A DNA stretch of 64,000 bases, from NCBI RefSeq assembly GCF_002564045.1, contig NZ_PDJK01000002.1, forward strand, positions 4,030,001-4,094,000, read 5' to 3'. The notes beneath the pieces were generated by a model that saw only the letters and a program-made list of their open reading frames with translations, was not told where the DNA came from and did not search any database. The translations under genes were made by a program, and so were the position numbers. Source of the DNA: Amycolatopsis sulphurea. GTDB taxonomy: Bacteria > Actinomycetota > Actinomycetes > Mycobacteriales > Pseudonocardiaceae. The first letter of the stretch is position 1; every line of letters starts with the position of its first letter. Positions 16,949-25,328 of this stretch are shown piece by piece.

Positions 16949-17623
16949 TCACCCGAACCGTGCGGCCAGCCACCGGCGGGCGTGCTGCCACGGCTCGCCG
17001 GCGGGGTCGATCAACCGGAAGTGGTCGATGTCCGGCAGCTCGACGTAGTCCACTTCGTCGCCTGCTGCGCGCGCCGCCGTCACGTACTCGCGGCTGTGCG
17101 CTACCGGTACGCGTACGTCGGCGTCGCCGTGTACGACCAGATGTGGGCAGCCGACTGGCAGCTGCCGAAGCGGTGAGGCGGCGGGATCGTCATCGCGCAG
17201 GAACAGTGAGGCCGCGCCTTCGCCGAGTTCCTCCGCCGCACAGCGGGGTACGTCGGTGATTGGGGCCAATGCGACGACGCCGGACAAGCTCTCGGCCTTC
17301 CCTGCCAGCAGCGCCAGCTGCCCGCCCGCGGAGTGGCCGATCGCGACAGACGGGGCGCCCGGGGCCGCGGTACGGATCGCGGTGCGTACATCGTCGAAGG
17401 TCAGCGGCCACCCGCCCGTGTCGCCGTCGATGCGCCGGTATTCGATGTTCACCACGCGCCAGCCCGCGTCGGTCAAATCGGCGGCCATCGCGTCGAGCTG
17501 GTGGAGATCGTGTTTGGCGCGCCACCAGCCGCCGTGCAGCAGGATCGCGGTGCCCTTCTCCGGCGCGGTTCCGTGGAGTTCGGCGAACTGGCTGGGTTCG
17601 GCGCCGTAGCGAAGGGTTTCCAT
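16949..17623 (-). CDS. Alpha/beta hydrolase (arylformamidase/esterase-like)
   Basis: A 224-residue cytoplasmic hydrolase. LLHGGWWRAK (28-37) is the HGG oxyanion signature of the hormone-sensitive-lipase/kynurenine formamidase type. GHSAGG carries Ser98, HGDADVRVP holds the acid near 167 and PDIDHFRLI the His near 198. Small size and the HGGWW motif suggest an arylformamidase or short-chain esterase; kynurenine context genes are absent, so the substrate is open. It converges with the anti-sigma gene. Confidence 0.85.
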   Translation of the reverse strand: METLRYGAEPSQFAELHGTAPEKGTAILLHGGWWRAKHDLHQLDAMAADLTDAGWRVVNIEYRRIDGDTGGWPLTFDDVRTAIRTAAPGAPSVAIGHSAGGQLALLAGKAESLSGVVALAPITDVPRCAAEELGEGAASLFLRDDDPAASPLRQLPVGCPHLVVHGDADVRVPVAHSREYVTAARAAGDEVDYVELPDIDHFRLIDPAGEPWQHARRWLAARFG

Positions 17624-17667
17624 CGGCCCATTATCGAGGTACGCCGCCGGTGGCGTGGTGGTTGCAG

Positions 17668-17983
17668 GGCTGTGAAGGGTCCCTTCACGGACTGCGTCCA
17701 GGGTGTCGGCAAAGTCGGTGTGTGGGGCCCTGCGCAGACTGCGGAGGGCTGTGAAGGTCTGTGAAGGGCCCCTTCACGGACCCGGGACAGGTCTGGCGCA
17801 CAGTGCGAGGTGGTCGCGCGTCTCGAACACCTCCGCTTCGCCTGCTGCCGGGTGCAATAGATCGGGATGGCAGGTGTCGTCTATGATGACGCGACAGCCA
17901 CGGCTCTCTCTGCTGATCACGGGTCCTCGACCGACTTTGCCGGGACCCTGGCTTCTGAGTCCGTGAAGGACCCCTTCACAGCC
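17668..17983. repeat. Nested palindrome split by a MITE-like element
   Basis: The left half of the 55-bp palindrome lies at 17668-17692 and the right half at 17954-17983. Between them sits the MITE-like element (17698-17951). Joining the halves rebuilds the palindrome almost exactly around its central GGACT-GAGTCC. This is direct evidence that the larger element inserted into a pre-existing palindrome. Confidence 0.8.
17698..17951 (-). mobile_element. MITE-like element, copy 1 (254 bp)
   Basis: Both ends carry the inverted terminus CAGGG(T/G)-CGGCAAAGTCGG (17699-17718 and, inverted, 17931-17950). Inside, read on the minus strand, is a conserved block including GTGATCAGCAGAGAGAGCC and GCGCCAGACCTGTCCCGGG, followed by a half palindrome (17759-17780). 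Related copies lie at 44635-44876 and 51111-51381. No open frame encodes a transposase, so it would be non-autonomous. Confidence 0.75.
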
Positions 17984-18059
17984 AGCGCCTCGTTTGCCTG
18001 CCGGGCCGATCTCGCGAATACCGCCTGCGGTCGGGGCGGGTCGCGCTACCGTCGCGGGC

Positions 18060-18875
18060 ATGACCACGCCCGTCGAAGCCTTCCTCCGCGATTACCACGA
18101 CCGGAATCCGGCCGCGGCGTCCGAGCTGGCGGGAGCAGGGCGGCTGGTGGGGGACGACCGCACGGTGTACGAGGCCTTCGCCGAGTACGTCGGTGAGCCG
18201 CGCCGCGTGCTCGACCTCGGCTGTGGGGACGGTTCGCTGCTGGCGGTGCTCGCCGCCCGCGGTGCGGAGACCCTGGCCGGTATCGACCTGTCGCCGGGCC
18301 ACGTGCGGCGAGCGCTCGTTACCCCCGCGCTGGCGGGCGCGGACGTGCGCACCGGGCGGGCGCAGAAGCTGCCGTTCGGGGATGACGGGTTCGACGCCGT
18401 CGTGTCCTTCATGGCGCTGATGCTGATGACCGATGTCGAACAGGTCGTCGCGGAGACGGCGCGGGTGCTCGCCCCCGGCGGCACGTTCGCGATCGGGGTG
18501 GGTGGCCCGGGGGAGGGCGCGCTGGCGGTGTTCCCGAAGATCGCGCGCCCGCTGTTCGCCGTGATCCCGGAAGAACGGCGCGTGCCCTCCGGCGGCGATC
18601 CGCGTACTCGGACCCGCGAGGGCCTTGACCGGCTCCTCGGCCCGGCCGGATTCGCCCCGGTGGACTGGCACGAGCTGCTGCTCGACGTGTCCGGTCCGCC
18701 GGAGCAGGTGTGGCAGACCTGCCACGACACGTACTACCAGATCGATTCGCTTGACGAGACGCAGGTCGCGGGGTTGCGGACGGCGTTCATGGTCGCCACG
18801 CGGGACCTGCTGACCGCGGACGGGGTGCTTCCGGCGAAGGCCAGGGTGAACGTGGCGGTCACACGGTTGTCGTGA
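18060..18875 (+). CDS. Class I SAM-dependent methyltransferase
   Basis: A 271-residue Rossmann-fold methyltransferase. Motif I VLDLGCGDG (50-58) binds S-adenosylmethionine; GIDLSPGHV is the end of strand 2, RAQKLPFGDDGFDAVVSFMAL matches motifs II-III, and ARVLAPGGTFAIGV matches post-III of the UbiE/MenG-like group. ATG 18060 is chosen because the upstream extension lies in repeat DNA. The methyl acceptor is unknown. It stands alone between the palindrome/MITE complex and the convergent FAD monooxygenase. Confidence 0.88.
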   Translation: MTTPVEAFLRDYHDRNPAAASELAGAGRLVGDDRTVYEAFAEYVGEPRRVLDLGCGDGSLLAVLAARGAETLAGIDLSPGHVRRALVTPALAGADVRTGRAQKLPFGDDGFDAVVSFMALMLMTDVEQVVAETARVLAPGGTFAIGVGGPGEGALAVFPKIARPLFAVIPEERRVPSGGDPRTRTREGLDRLLGPAGFAPVDWHELLLDVSGPPEQVWQTCHDTYYQIDSLDETQVAGLRTAFMVATRDLLTADGVLPAKARVNVAVTRLS

Positions 18876-18893
18876 CTGCGGTTGGCCGCGTAC

Positions 18894-20411
18894 TCAGTCG
18901 ACCGCCGCTCCGAACCACCGGGTCAGCGCGGATCGAAGTGCGTCGACGTCGGGTTCGGTGTCTGAGGAAGCCCAGGCGACGTAGCCATCAGGTCGGACCA
19001 GCAATGCCGTGGGCGCGTCCTCGGCGGCGTCCGTGCACACCGTCGTCACTCGGTCCTGCCACGGTTTTCCTGCCGCGGCGAGCTTCGCGCCCGGGGTCAG
19101 GTCGAGCAGGATCGGGCGGGCTGCACGCTGTGCCGCGGCGAACGGCTCCGGATCGGTCAAAGTCAGGTCCGGTGCCCAGCGGCCGGTCCACGGATCCGGC
19201 GCGTCGCCATACCGGATGTCGTTGCCGGACAACAGATCCGCGAGCTGTTTGCGGACCACGCCGTGGCCGAGCAGCTCCCCGAACAGCGCGCGCAGCTCGG
19301 TGACCTCCGGACCCGGCGCGGTCAGCGCTCCCTGCGCCTGGGTGCTCATGACCACCCGGTGGCTGACCGGGCGGCGTTCGGCGTCGTAGCTGTCGAGCAG
19401 CCCCGGCGGCGCCCAGCCGTGCACCTCGGCGGCGAGCTTCCAGGCCAGGTTGGCCGCGTCCTGCAGGCCGAGGTTCAGACCGGGGCCGCCGATCGCGGAA
19501 TGCACGTGGGCCGCGTCGCCGAGCAGGAGCACCCGCCCGGCGCGGAACCGCTCGGCGATCCGGGTGTTGCCCCCGAGCAGCCTGCGCAGCTGGAACGGCC
19601 CGGCGCCGGCGGGCGGGGCGAATGGCAGATCGGTGCCCAGCACCCGGCGGATGCTTTCCCGGACCTCGTCCAGCGTCGGTGGCACCTCTTCGGGCGGGGC
19701 CGGCACGCCTCGTTCGGAAACATTCACCGACGGCGCGTTCGCATCGAAGGGTGCGTAGGTGAAGACCCCGGTTTCCGTGCGGTAGTGCAGGAACGGCGGG
19801 ATCCGGTGCCCGGCCGGCCGCAGCCCGCCGGTGGCCGGGTCGATCAGCTCCGGCGGAATCCGGACCTGCGCGCTGCGTGACACCGAATCGTCCCGGGAGA
19901 CGCCGGGGAACTCGATCCCGGCGAGTTTCCGTACCGTGCTGCGGCCACCGTCCGCGCCGACCAGGTATTCGGCCGTGAGCCGGTAGGGGCCGTCCGGTCC
20001 GGTCACCTGCACGGTCACCGAGTCCGCTCCGGCGGTGAATCCGGTGCACTCGTGCCCACGCCGGATTTCGGCACCCAGCTCGGCGGCGTGCCGCGCGAGG
20101 ACCCGTTCCAGCTCACGCTGCGGCTTCGGCAGGACGTACACCGGGTTGTCCGCCAGGTCCGCGAGATCGAGCCGGAACCCGCCGAAAATGAATCCGGGCA
20201 CCGGCTTCGGCGCGGCCTCCCCGGTGAGCTGCGCGTAGAGGCCACGGCGGTGCAGCAGCGGCACCACCTGGCCGACGAGGCCGTTCGCGCGGTGTTCCTC
20301 CTTGGCGCCGGGCAGCCGTTCGAGCACGACCGGGCGGATCCCGGCCAGGCACAGTTCGGCCGCGAGCAGCAGGCCGTTCGGCCCGCCTCCGGCGATCACG
20401 ATTTCCGGCAT
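18894..20411 (-). CDS. FAD-dependent aromatic-type monooxygenase (PheA/TfdB family)
   Basis: A 505-residue flavoprotein hydroxylase. GGGPNG (8-13) begins the FAD fold, YLVGADGGRSTVRKLAG (from 149) is the DG motif, and LLGDAAHVHSAIGGPGLNLG (297 on) is the GD motif that contacts ribityl. A C-terminal thioredoxin-like domain (about 400-505) is typical of this group, which includes phenol hydroxylases, rifampicin monooxygenase and tailoring enzymes. ATG 20411 follows GGGGGAA. A TetR gene ends 16 bases upstream on the same strand, so the pair is likely an operon under that repressor. Substrate unknown; self-protection or xenobiotic oxidation is possible. Confidence 0.9.
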   Translation of the reverse strand: MPEIVIAGGGPNGLLLAAELCLAGIRPVVLERLPGAKEEHRANGLVGQVVPLLHRRGLYAQLTGEAAPKPVPGFIFGGFRLDLADLADNPVYVLPKPQRELERVLARHAAELGAEIRRGHECTGFTAGADSVTVQVTGPDGPYRLTAEYLVGADGGRSTVRKLAGIEFPGVSRDDSVSRSAQVRIPPELIDPATGGLRPAGHRIPPFLHYRTETGVFTYAPFDANAPSVNVSERGVPAPPEEVPPTLDEVRESIRRVLGTDLPFAPPAGAGPFQLRRLLGGNTRIAERFRAGRVLLLGDAAHVHSAIGGPGLNLGLQDAANLAWKLAAEVHGWAPPGLLDSYDAERRPVSHRVVMSTQAQGALTAPGPEVTELRALFGELLGHGVVRKQLADLLSGNDIRYGDAPDPWTGRWAPDLTLTDPEPFAAAQRAARPILLDLTPGAKLAAAGKPWQDRVTTVCTDAAEDAPTALLVRPDGYVAWASSDTEPDVDALRSALTRWFGAAVD

Positions 20412-20427
20412 GATTTCCCCCACGGGG

Positions 20428-21045
20428 TCAGGGCAGCAGCACCTCGGCCAGCTGATCGAAAGCCTGGTGCAGCGCGGTTTCGAACGGAATCGGAGGAGCG
20501 GCGCGCAGCCAGCGCAGCATGGCCGCCCGGACCGCGCCCCCGGCGGCAGCCGCGACCAGCATCGGCCGCAGGTCGTGTTCCGGGCCTTCACCGAGGCGCT
20601 CGGCGATCGCCTCGGCCAAGGCCTGCTCGGTGGCCGCGCCGGCTTTCAGGAATTCGCCCTGCAGCGCGGGTTCGGCGATCATCAGCCGGACGCCTTGTGT
20701 CCACTGTGGATCGGGTTGGCCGCTGTCCGCGGTTTCGCCGCGGTCGCACCGGTACTGGTCGAGCACGGCCTGGCGCAGCGCCGTCCACAGTGGTTCATCG
20801 GCGGGGCGGGCACGCAGGTGATCCGCGATGGCCTGCGCCCGGTCGTACTGCCGCGCGGCGATCGCCTCGGCCTTGCTGGAGAAGTAGTTGTTCACGGTGC
20901 GCGGCGAAACGCCCGCTTCACCGGCGATGTCGTCGATGGTCACGTTGCCCAGCCCGCGTTCCACGGCGAGCGTGATCGCCGCCCAGGAAATCGCCCGGCG
21001 CGTCTCCTGGCGGCGGCGTTCCCGCAGGCTGGGGCGTTCGGTCAC
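20428..21045 (-). CDS. TetR-family regulator
   Basis: A 205-residue TetR protein. The helix-turn-helix NVTIDDIAGEAGVSPRTVNNYFSSKAEAI (about 32-60) is canonical. The C-terminal domain has VRLMIAEPALQGEFLKAGAATEQALAEAIAERLG, as in MftR-like/actinobacterial TetR proteins. GTG 21045 is preceded by GGAG; the frame extends upstream without homology. It precedes the FAD monooxygenase on the same strand. Upstream at 21077-21098 there are alternating CGCAA/TTGCG half-sites, its likely operator. Confidence 0.9.
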   Translation of the reverse strand: MTERPSLRERRRQETRRAISWAAITLAVERGLGNVTIDDIAGEAGVSPRTVNNYFSSKAEAIAARQYDRAQAIADHLRARPADEPLWTALRQAVLDQYRCDRGETADSGQPDPQWTQGVRLMIAEPALQGEFLKAGAATEQALAEAIAERLGEGPEHDLRPMLVAAAAGGAVRAAMLRWLRAAPPIPFETALHQAFDQLAEVLLP

Positions 21046-21076
21046 GGCTCCGACGCTACGCCTGAATGTGCGTGCC

Positions 21077-21098
21077 GCGCAATCTTTGCGTGTTGCGC
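21077..21098. promoter_or_regulatory. Candidate TetR operator with CGCAA/TTGCG half-sites
   Basis: GCGCAA and TTGCGC form 6-base arms 10 bases apart, and inside them CGCAA-tct-TTGCG forms a second dyad (21078-21090). The site lies 32-53 bases upstream of the TetR start, where an autoregulatory operator is expected. Assignment is by position and symmetry only. Confidence 0.45.
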
Positions 21099-21101
21099 AA
21101 G

Positions 21102-22499
21102 TTAGGGCAGGACGCGGCACAGCGCGGCGAGCGTCCCGGACCAGGCGCTGGCCGAGGGTGTGCCGTAGCCGATGACCAGCGCGTCCCGGTCCGCTTCGAC
21201 GTCCGGGTGGCGGAACCGGTCGAGGCCGTGCACGGCGAGGTCCTGCCACGCGGAGCCCTGGACGACCGCGCTTTCGTTGCCGGAGGGCAGTTCCACCAGC
21301 GCGTGCAGTCCCGCGGACAGGCCGGTCACGGCGGCCTCCGGGCAGTGTTCGGCCAGCGCGGCGACGAGCTGGTCGCGGCGGCGCCGGTAGTGCTGCCGCA
21401 TCGTGCGGATGTGCCGGTCGTAGGCGCCGGAGGAGAGGAATTCGGCCATCGCGAGCTGGTCCACGGTGCTGCAGTGCAGGTCGTGGTCGCCCTTCGCCTT
21501 GGCGACCGCGGGCGCGAGCCGGGGCGGCAGGACGAGCCAGCCCAGCCGCAGTCCCGGGGACAGCGCTTTGCTGGACGTGCCGAGATAGACCACCTGGTCC
21601 GGGTCCAGGCCCTGCAACGCGCCGACCGGGCCGCGGTCGTAGCGGAACTCGCCGTCGTAGTCGTCCTCCAGTACCAGGCCGCCGGTGCGCCGGGCCCAGT
21701 CGAGCGCGGCCATCCGGCGGTCCGGGTGCAAGGCGACGCCGGTCGGGAACTGGTGGGAGGGCGTGAGCAGTACTGCGCCGGCGCCAGGTAGATCGTCGAG
21801 CCGGTCGGTACGCGCGCCGTCGGCGTCGATCGGTACCGGCGGCGTGTGGATCCCGGCAGTCGTGAGTCGGCGTCGGTGTGCGTACAAGCCGTAGGACTCG
21901 ACGGCGATTTCCGGTGTGCCACGGTGTTTCATTACTTCGGCGAGCAGCAGCAGGCCGTGTGTCACGCCGGAGCAGATGATGACGTGGTCCGGGTGCGTAC
22001 GCACGCCGCGGGTTCGTGCGAGGTAGCTGGCGAGTTCGGTCCGCAGCTCAGCTCGGCCGCGCGGGCTGGGAAAGCCGAAGGCATCGTCGGGGGCCGCGGC
22101 GAGTGCACGTCGTGTTGCTTTCGCCCATTCCACCCGCGGAAAGGTCGACGTATCCGGCAGTCCGGAGCGCAGATCGTGGACGTGCCGATGTCGGGTTGCG
22201 GGCCGTGGCGTCGCTTTCGCCGGTGCTGTGGCCGCGTGCGCGGCAACCCGGGTTGCCGCACCCTGCCGGGCAGTGAGCCAGCCTTCGGCGACCAATCCCG
22301 CATACGCTTGCGCGACGGTATTGCGGGCTATGCCGAGATCCGCGCCGAGCGTGCGGCTGGACGGCAGTTTCGCGCCCGGAGCCAGCCTCCCGGTGCGGAT
22401 AGCGTCACGCAAGGCTTCCATCAGGCCTTCGCGCAGCCGGGGGCCGCGCAGGTCAAGATGCAGGTCGTCGCCGGCAGAAGTGGCCCACTGATCGTGCAT
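21102..22499 (-). CDS. MocR/PdxR-type GntR regulator with aminotransferase domain
   Basis: A 465-residue fusion. Residues about 18-85 are a GntR winged helix (GLMEALRDAIRTGRLAPGAKLPSSRTLGADLGIARNTVAQAY). A linker leads to a fold-type I aminotransferase-like domain from about 115, with SGVTHGLLLL, VLEDDYDGEFRYD and GTSSKALSPGLRLGW, the last carrying the PLP lysine. Such proteins use PLP as effector or sensor. It is divergent from an AhpD-like gene with only 46 bases between starts, so it probably controls that gene. ATG 22499 gives the expected length and start of the GntR domain. Confidence 0.9.
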   Translation of the reverse strand: MHDQWATSAGDDLHLDLRGPRLREGLMEALRDAIRTGRLAPGAKLPSSRTLGADLGIARNTVAQAYAGLVAEGWLTARQGAATRVAAHAATAPAKATPRPATRHRHVHDLRSGLPDTSTFPRVEWAKATRRALAAAPDDAFGFPSPRGRAELRTELASYLARTRGVRTHPDHVIICSGVTHGLLLLAEVMKHRGTPEIAVESYGLYAHRRRLTTAGIHTPPVPIDADGARTDRLDDLPGAGAVLLTPSHQFPTGVALHPDRRMAALDWARRTGGLVLEDDYDGEFRYDRGPVGALQGLDPDQVVYLGTSSKALSPGLRLGWLVLPPRLAPAVAKAKGDHDLHCSTVDQLAMAEFLSSGAYDRHIRTMRQHYRRRRDQLVAALAEHCPEAAVTGLSAGLHALVELPSGNESAVVQGSAWQDLAVHGLDRFRHPDVEADRDALVIGYGTPSASAWSGTLAALCRVLP

Positions 22500-22545
22500 G
22501 GAAATGGACCATAGCAAGAGACCAGTGTTCAGTAGTGTCGGTGCC

Positions 22546-23049
22546 ATGACCACAGACGCCATGACCACGCCAGACGAACGGCTCGCCCCGCACAAGCCCC
22601 GCATCAACCTCGCGGAGTTCGCGCACGACGCGTACAAGGCGATGATCCGCCTCGATGCGTCTGTCAGGCGCGGAATCGACCCGACGCTGGCGGAACTGAT
22701 CAAGATCCGTGCGTCGCAGATCAACCACTGCGCGTTCTGCCTAGATATGCACACCAAGGACGCGCTCGCCGCCGGGGAGACGGTGGAGCGCATCGTGCAG
22801 CTGTCCGCGTGGGAGGAGTCGAAGCACTTCTACACCGCGAAGGAGGTCGCCGCGCTGGAGCTGACCGAAGCGATCACCGTGCTCACCGACGGGTTCGTGC
22901 CGGACGAGGTCTACGGGCGGGCCGCCGAGGTGTTCGACGAGGCCGAGCTGGCCCACGTGATCGCCGCGATCACCGTGATCAACGCGTGGAACCGTTTCGG
23001 GGTCGCCAGCCGCGGCGTGCCCGGCGAGTACCAGCCCGCGCAGCGCTGA
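22546..23049 (+). CDS. Carboxymuconolactone decarboxylase/AhpD-like protein
   Basis: A 167-residue all-alpha protein with the AhpD signature INHCAFCLDMH: Cys62, Cys65 and His69 form a redox and proton-relay centre. Such proteins act as alkylhydroperoxidases or as small-molecule decarboxylases. ATG 22546 is preferred; ATG 22561 is also possible, and the frame is open to 22498 but that overlaps the divergent MocR start. The MocR neighbour is the likely regulator, a pairing I recall as common in actinobacteria. It converges on the bkd operon with a 3-base gap and no terminator. Confidence 0.88.
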   Translation: MTTDAMTTPDERLAPHKPRINLAEFAHDAYKAMIRLDASVRRGIDPTLAELIKIRASQINHCAFCLDMHTKDALAAGETVERIVQLSAWEESKHFYTAKEVAALELTEAITVLTDGFVPDEVYGRAAEVFDEAELAHVIAAITVINAWNRFGVASRGVPGEYQPAQR

Positions 23050-23052
23050 GCT

Positions 23053-24309
23053 TCACAGGCTCCGCAGCAGGCGCAGCGGGTTCTCCACGCAGTCCGCGAC
23101 GAACCGGAGGAACCCGCCCGCCACGCCGCCGTCGCACACGCGGTGGTCGAAGGCCAGCGTCAGCTCGGTGATCTTGCGCGCGGTCACCTCGCCGTCGACG
23201 ATCCACGGCCGGTCGATGATCCGGCCCACACCGAGGATCGCGACCTCCGGGTGGTTGATGATCGCGGCCGAACCGTCCACTCCGAACACCCCGTAGTTGT
23301 TCAGGGTGAAGGTGCCGCCGGTCAGGTCCACCGGGGCGAGCCCGCCCGCGCGGGCCTGGCCGGTGCGTTCGGCCAGCGCTGCGGACAGTTCTTCGACGCT
23401 GTGGGTGTGCGCGTCGCGGACCACCGGGACCACAAGCCCGCGGTCGGTTTGCGTGGCGAATCCGAGGTTGATCGCCTTCGAGAGCACGATTTCGTCACCC
23501 TCGAGACGTGAGTTCAGCTCGGGGAACTGTTGCAGGCCCGCCACCGTGAACCGCGCCAGCAGCGCCAGCAGGCTGATCTTCGGGGCCGCCGGGTCGGCGT
23601 TGAGCGCGGCGCGCAGCCGCAGGAGTTCGGTGGCGTCGACGTCCACCCACACGGTGGCTTCGGGGATCTCCCGGCGCGAGCGGGTGAGCTTGTCCGCCAC
23701 CGTCTTGCGCAGGCCCCGCAACGGGATTCGCTGGTCGGCTTCGGTGTTCTGGGTGTGCTTCGGGGTGGGTTTGTCGACGGGGTTTTCGGTGGGCTTTTCG
23801 TTGGCTCTGGCGATGGCCCGCTCGACGTCGGCGCGGCTCACGATCCCGTCGGTTCCGGTGCCGGACAGCGTCCGCAGGTCCACTCCGGACTTCCGGACAA
23901 GCTGCCGTACCAGCGGTGAGATCACCCGAACACGGTCCGAAGTGGACGGTGCGGCGGGCGCCTGCCGAGCGCGGCCACGCCGGCCGCGGCGGGCCTGCGC
24001 GGCCGGCGTGCCGTAGCCGATCAGAACGTTGCCGCTGCCTTCCGGGGAGACCACGCCGGGCTCGACGAAGTTCGCCGCCTCTTCCACGGTGATCAGCGGA
24101 CGGCCGACGGTGAGCACCTCCCCGGCTGCGCCATGCAGCGTCGCGACGCGGCCGGCGAACGGCACCGGTACTTCGACGCTTGCCTTGGCCGTCTCGACCT
24201 CAACCACGGTCTGGTCGACCGCGACGGTGTCACCGACTGCGACGTGCCAGGTGACGATCTCCGCCTCGGTGAGCCCTTCGCCGAGGTCGGGCAGCTTGAA
24301 GACGGCCAT
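23053..24309 (-). CDS. bkdC: Branched-chain keto-acid dehydrogenase E2 (dihydrolipoyl acyltransferase)
   Basis: A 418-residue E2 component. The lipoyl domain spans 1-77, with Lys42 in VETAKASVEVP as lipoylation site. A linker follows, then the peripheral subunit-binding domain at about 130-170 (ISPLVRQLVRKSGVDLRTLSG), a charged linker, and the catalytic domain from about 190. The active site is FDHRVCDGG near the C-terminus (His and Asp of HxxxDG). It transfers the acyl group from E1 to CoA. The start overlaps the E1-beta stop by one base. E3 is not in the cluster and must be shared from elsewhere. Substrate preference (branched-chain versus acetoin or pyruvate) is inferred from the Lrp neighbour. 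Confidence 0.92.
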   Translation of the reverse strand: MAVFKLPDLGEGLTEAEIVTWHVAVGDTVAVDQTVVEVETAKASVEVPVPFAGRVATLHGAAGEVLTVGRPLITVEEAANFVEPGVVSPEGSGNVLIGYGTPAAQARRGRRGRARQAPAAPSTSDRVRVISPLVRQLVRKSGVDLRTLSGTGTDGIVSRADVERAIARANEKPTENPVDKPTPKHTQNTEADQRIPLRGLRKTVADKLTRSRREIPEATVWVDVDATELLRLRAALNADPAAPKISLLALLARFTVAGLQQFPELNSRLEGDEIVLSKAINLGFATQTDRGLVVPVVRDAHTHSVEELSAALAERTGQARAGGLAPVDLTGGTFTLNNYGVFGVDGSAAIINHPEVAILGVGRIIDRPWIVDGEVTARKITELTLAFDHRVCDGGVAGGFLRFVADCVENPLRLLRSL

Positions 24310-25328
24310 CACGCCTCTCCGTCGGCCAGCGGGGCGCTGTCGTCCCACTGCAGCCGGTCGATCGCGTCCAGGATCCGGTCCACATCCGGCAGATGGTGGC
24401 GTTCCAGATTCGGTGCCGGATAAGGAATGTCGAAGCCGCCGACGCGCAGTACGGGTGCTTCCAGGTAGTGGAAGCACGTCTCGGACAGCTGGGCGGCGAT
24501 CTCCGCCCCGTACCCGCAGAAGCGGCTCGCTTCGTGTACGACGACCGCGCGTCCGGTGCGTCGTACGGACGCGGCGACGGTGTCCAGGTCGAACGGCGCG
24601 AGACTGCGGAGGTCGACGACCTCGGCCTGGTAGCCCTCGTCCGCCGCAGCCTCGGCAGCTTCGAGCGTGGTGCCGAGCGCGCCTCCGTACGAGATGAGCG
24701 TGACGTCGCTGCCTTCGAGCCTGACGACCGAACGGTCGAGCCCTGGTGAGCGAAGCGTCGGGTCGATGGTGCCCTTCTCCCAGTAACGTCGCTTCGGCTC
24801 CAGGAAGACGACCGGGTCCGGACAGTCGATCGCTTCGCGCAACAGCGTGTACGCATCAGCGGGCGTGGCCGGCGTGACTACGCGGAGTCCCGCAGTGTGG
24901 GTGTAGTAGACCTCGGAAGAGTCGCAGTGGTGCTCGACACCGCCGATGCCGCCGCCGTACGGCACGCGGATCACGACAGGCAGTTCGACGTGGCCCTTCG
25001 TGCGGTTACGCAGCTTGGCGAGGTGGCTGGTGATCTGTTCGAACGCGGGGTAGGCGAACGCGTCGAACTGCATCTCGACGACCGGGCGCAAGCCGTTCAT
25101 CGCCATCCCGATCGCGGTACCGACGATGCCCGCTTCCGCAAGCGGTGTGTCGAACACCCTTGCTTCGCCGAAGCGGTCCGTCAGGCCGTCGGTGACGCGG
25201 AAGACGCCACCGAGCGTGCCGACGTCTTCCCCGAAGACCAGTACGCGCTCGTCCTCGGAGAGTGCGTCGGCCAACGCGCGATTGAGCGCGCCGGCAAGGG
25301 AGACCTTGGTATCCAGTGTGGCCGTCAT
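24309..25328 (-). CDS. bkdB: Keto-acid dehydrogenase E1 beta subunit
   Basis: A 339-residue transketolase-type subunit. LVFGEDVGTLGGVFRVTDGL at the N-terminus, FDTPLAEAGIVGTAIGMA, and the C-terminal domain motif VVVHEASRFCGYGAEIAAQL fit E1-beta of the branched-chain enzyme. It forms the alpha2-beta2 E1 with the upstream gene product and binds the pyrimidine half of thiamine diphosphate. Start and stop overlap the neighbours by one base each (TGATG), so the three genes are translationally coupled. Confidence 0.93.
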   Translation of the reverse strand: MTATLDTKVSLAGALNRALADALSEDERVLVFGEDVGTLGGVFRVTDGLTDRFGEARVFDTPLAEAGIVGTAIGMAMNGLRPVVEMQFDAFAYPAFEQITSHLAKLRNRTKGHVELPVVIRVPYGGGIGGVEHHCDSSEVYYTHTAGLRVVTPATPADAYTLLREAIDCPDPVVFLEPKRRYWEKGTIDPTLRSPGLDRSVVRLEGSDVTLISYGGALGTTLEAAEAAADEGYQAEVVDLRSLAPFDLDTVAASVRRTGRAVVVHEASRFCGYGAEIAAQLSETCFHYLEAPVLRVGGFDIPYPAPNLERHHLPDVDRILDAIDRLQWDDSAPLADGEA

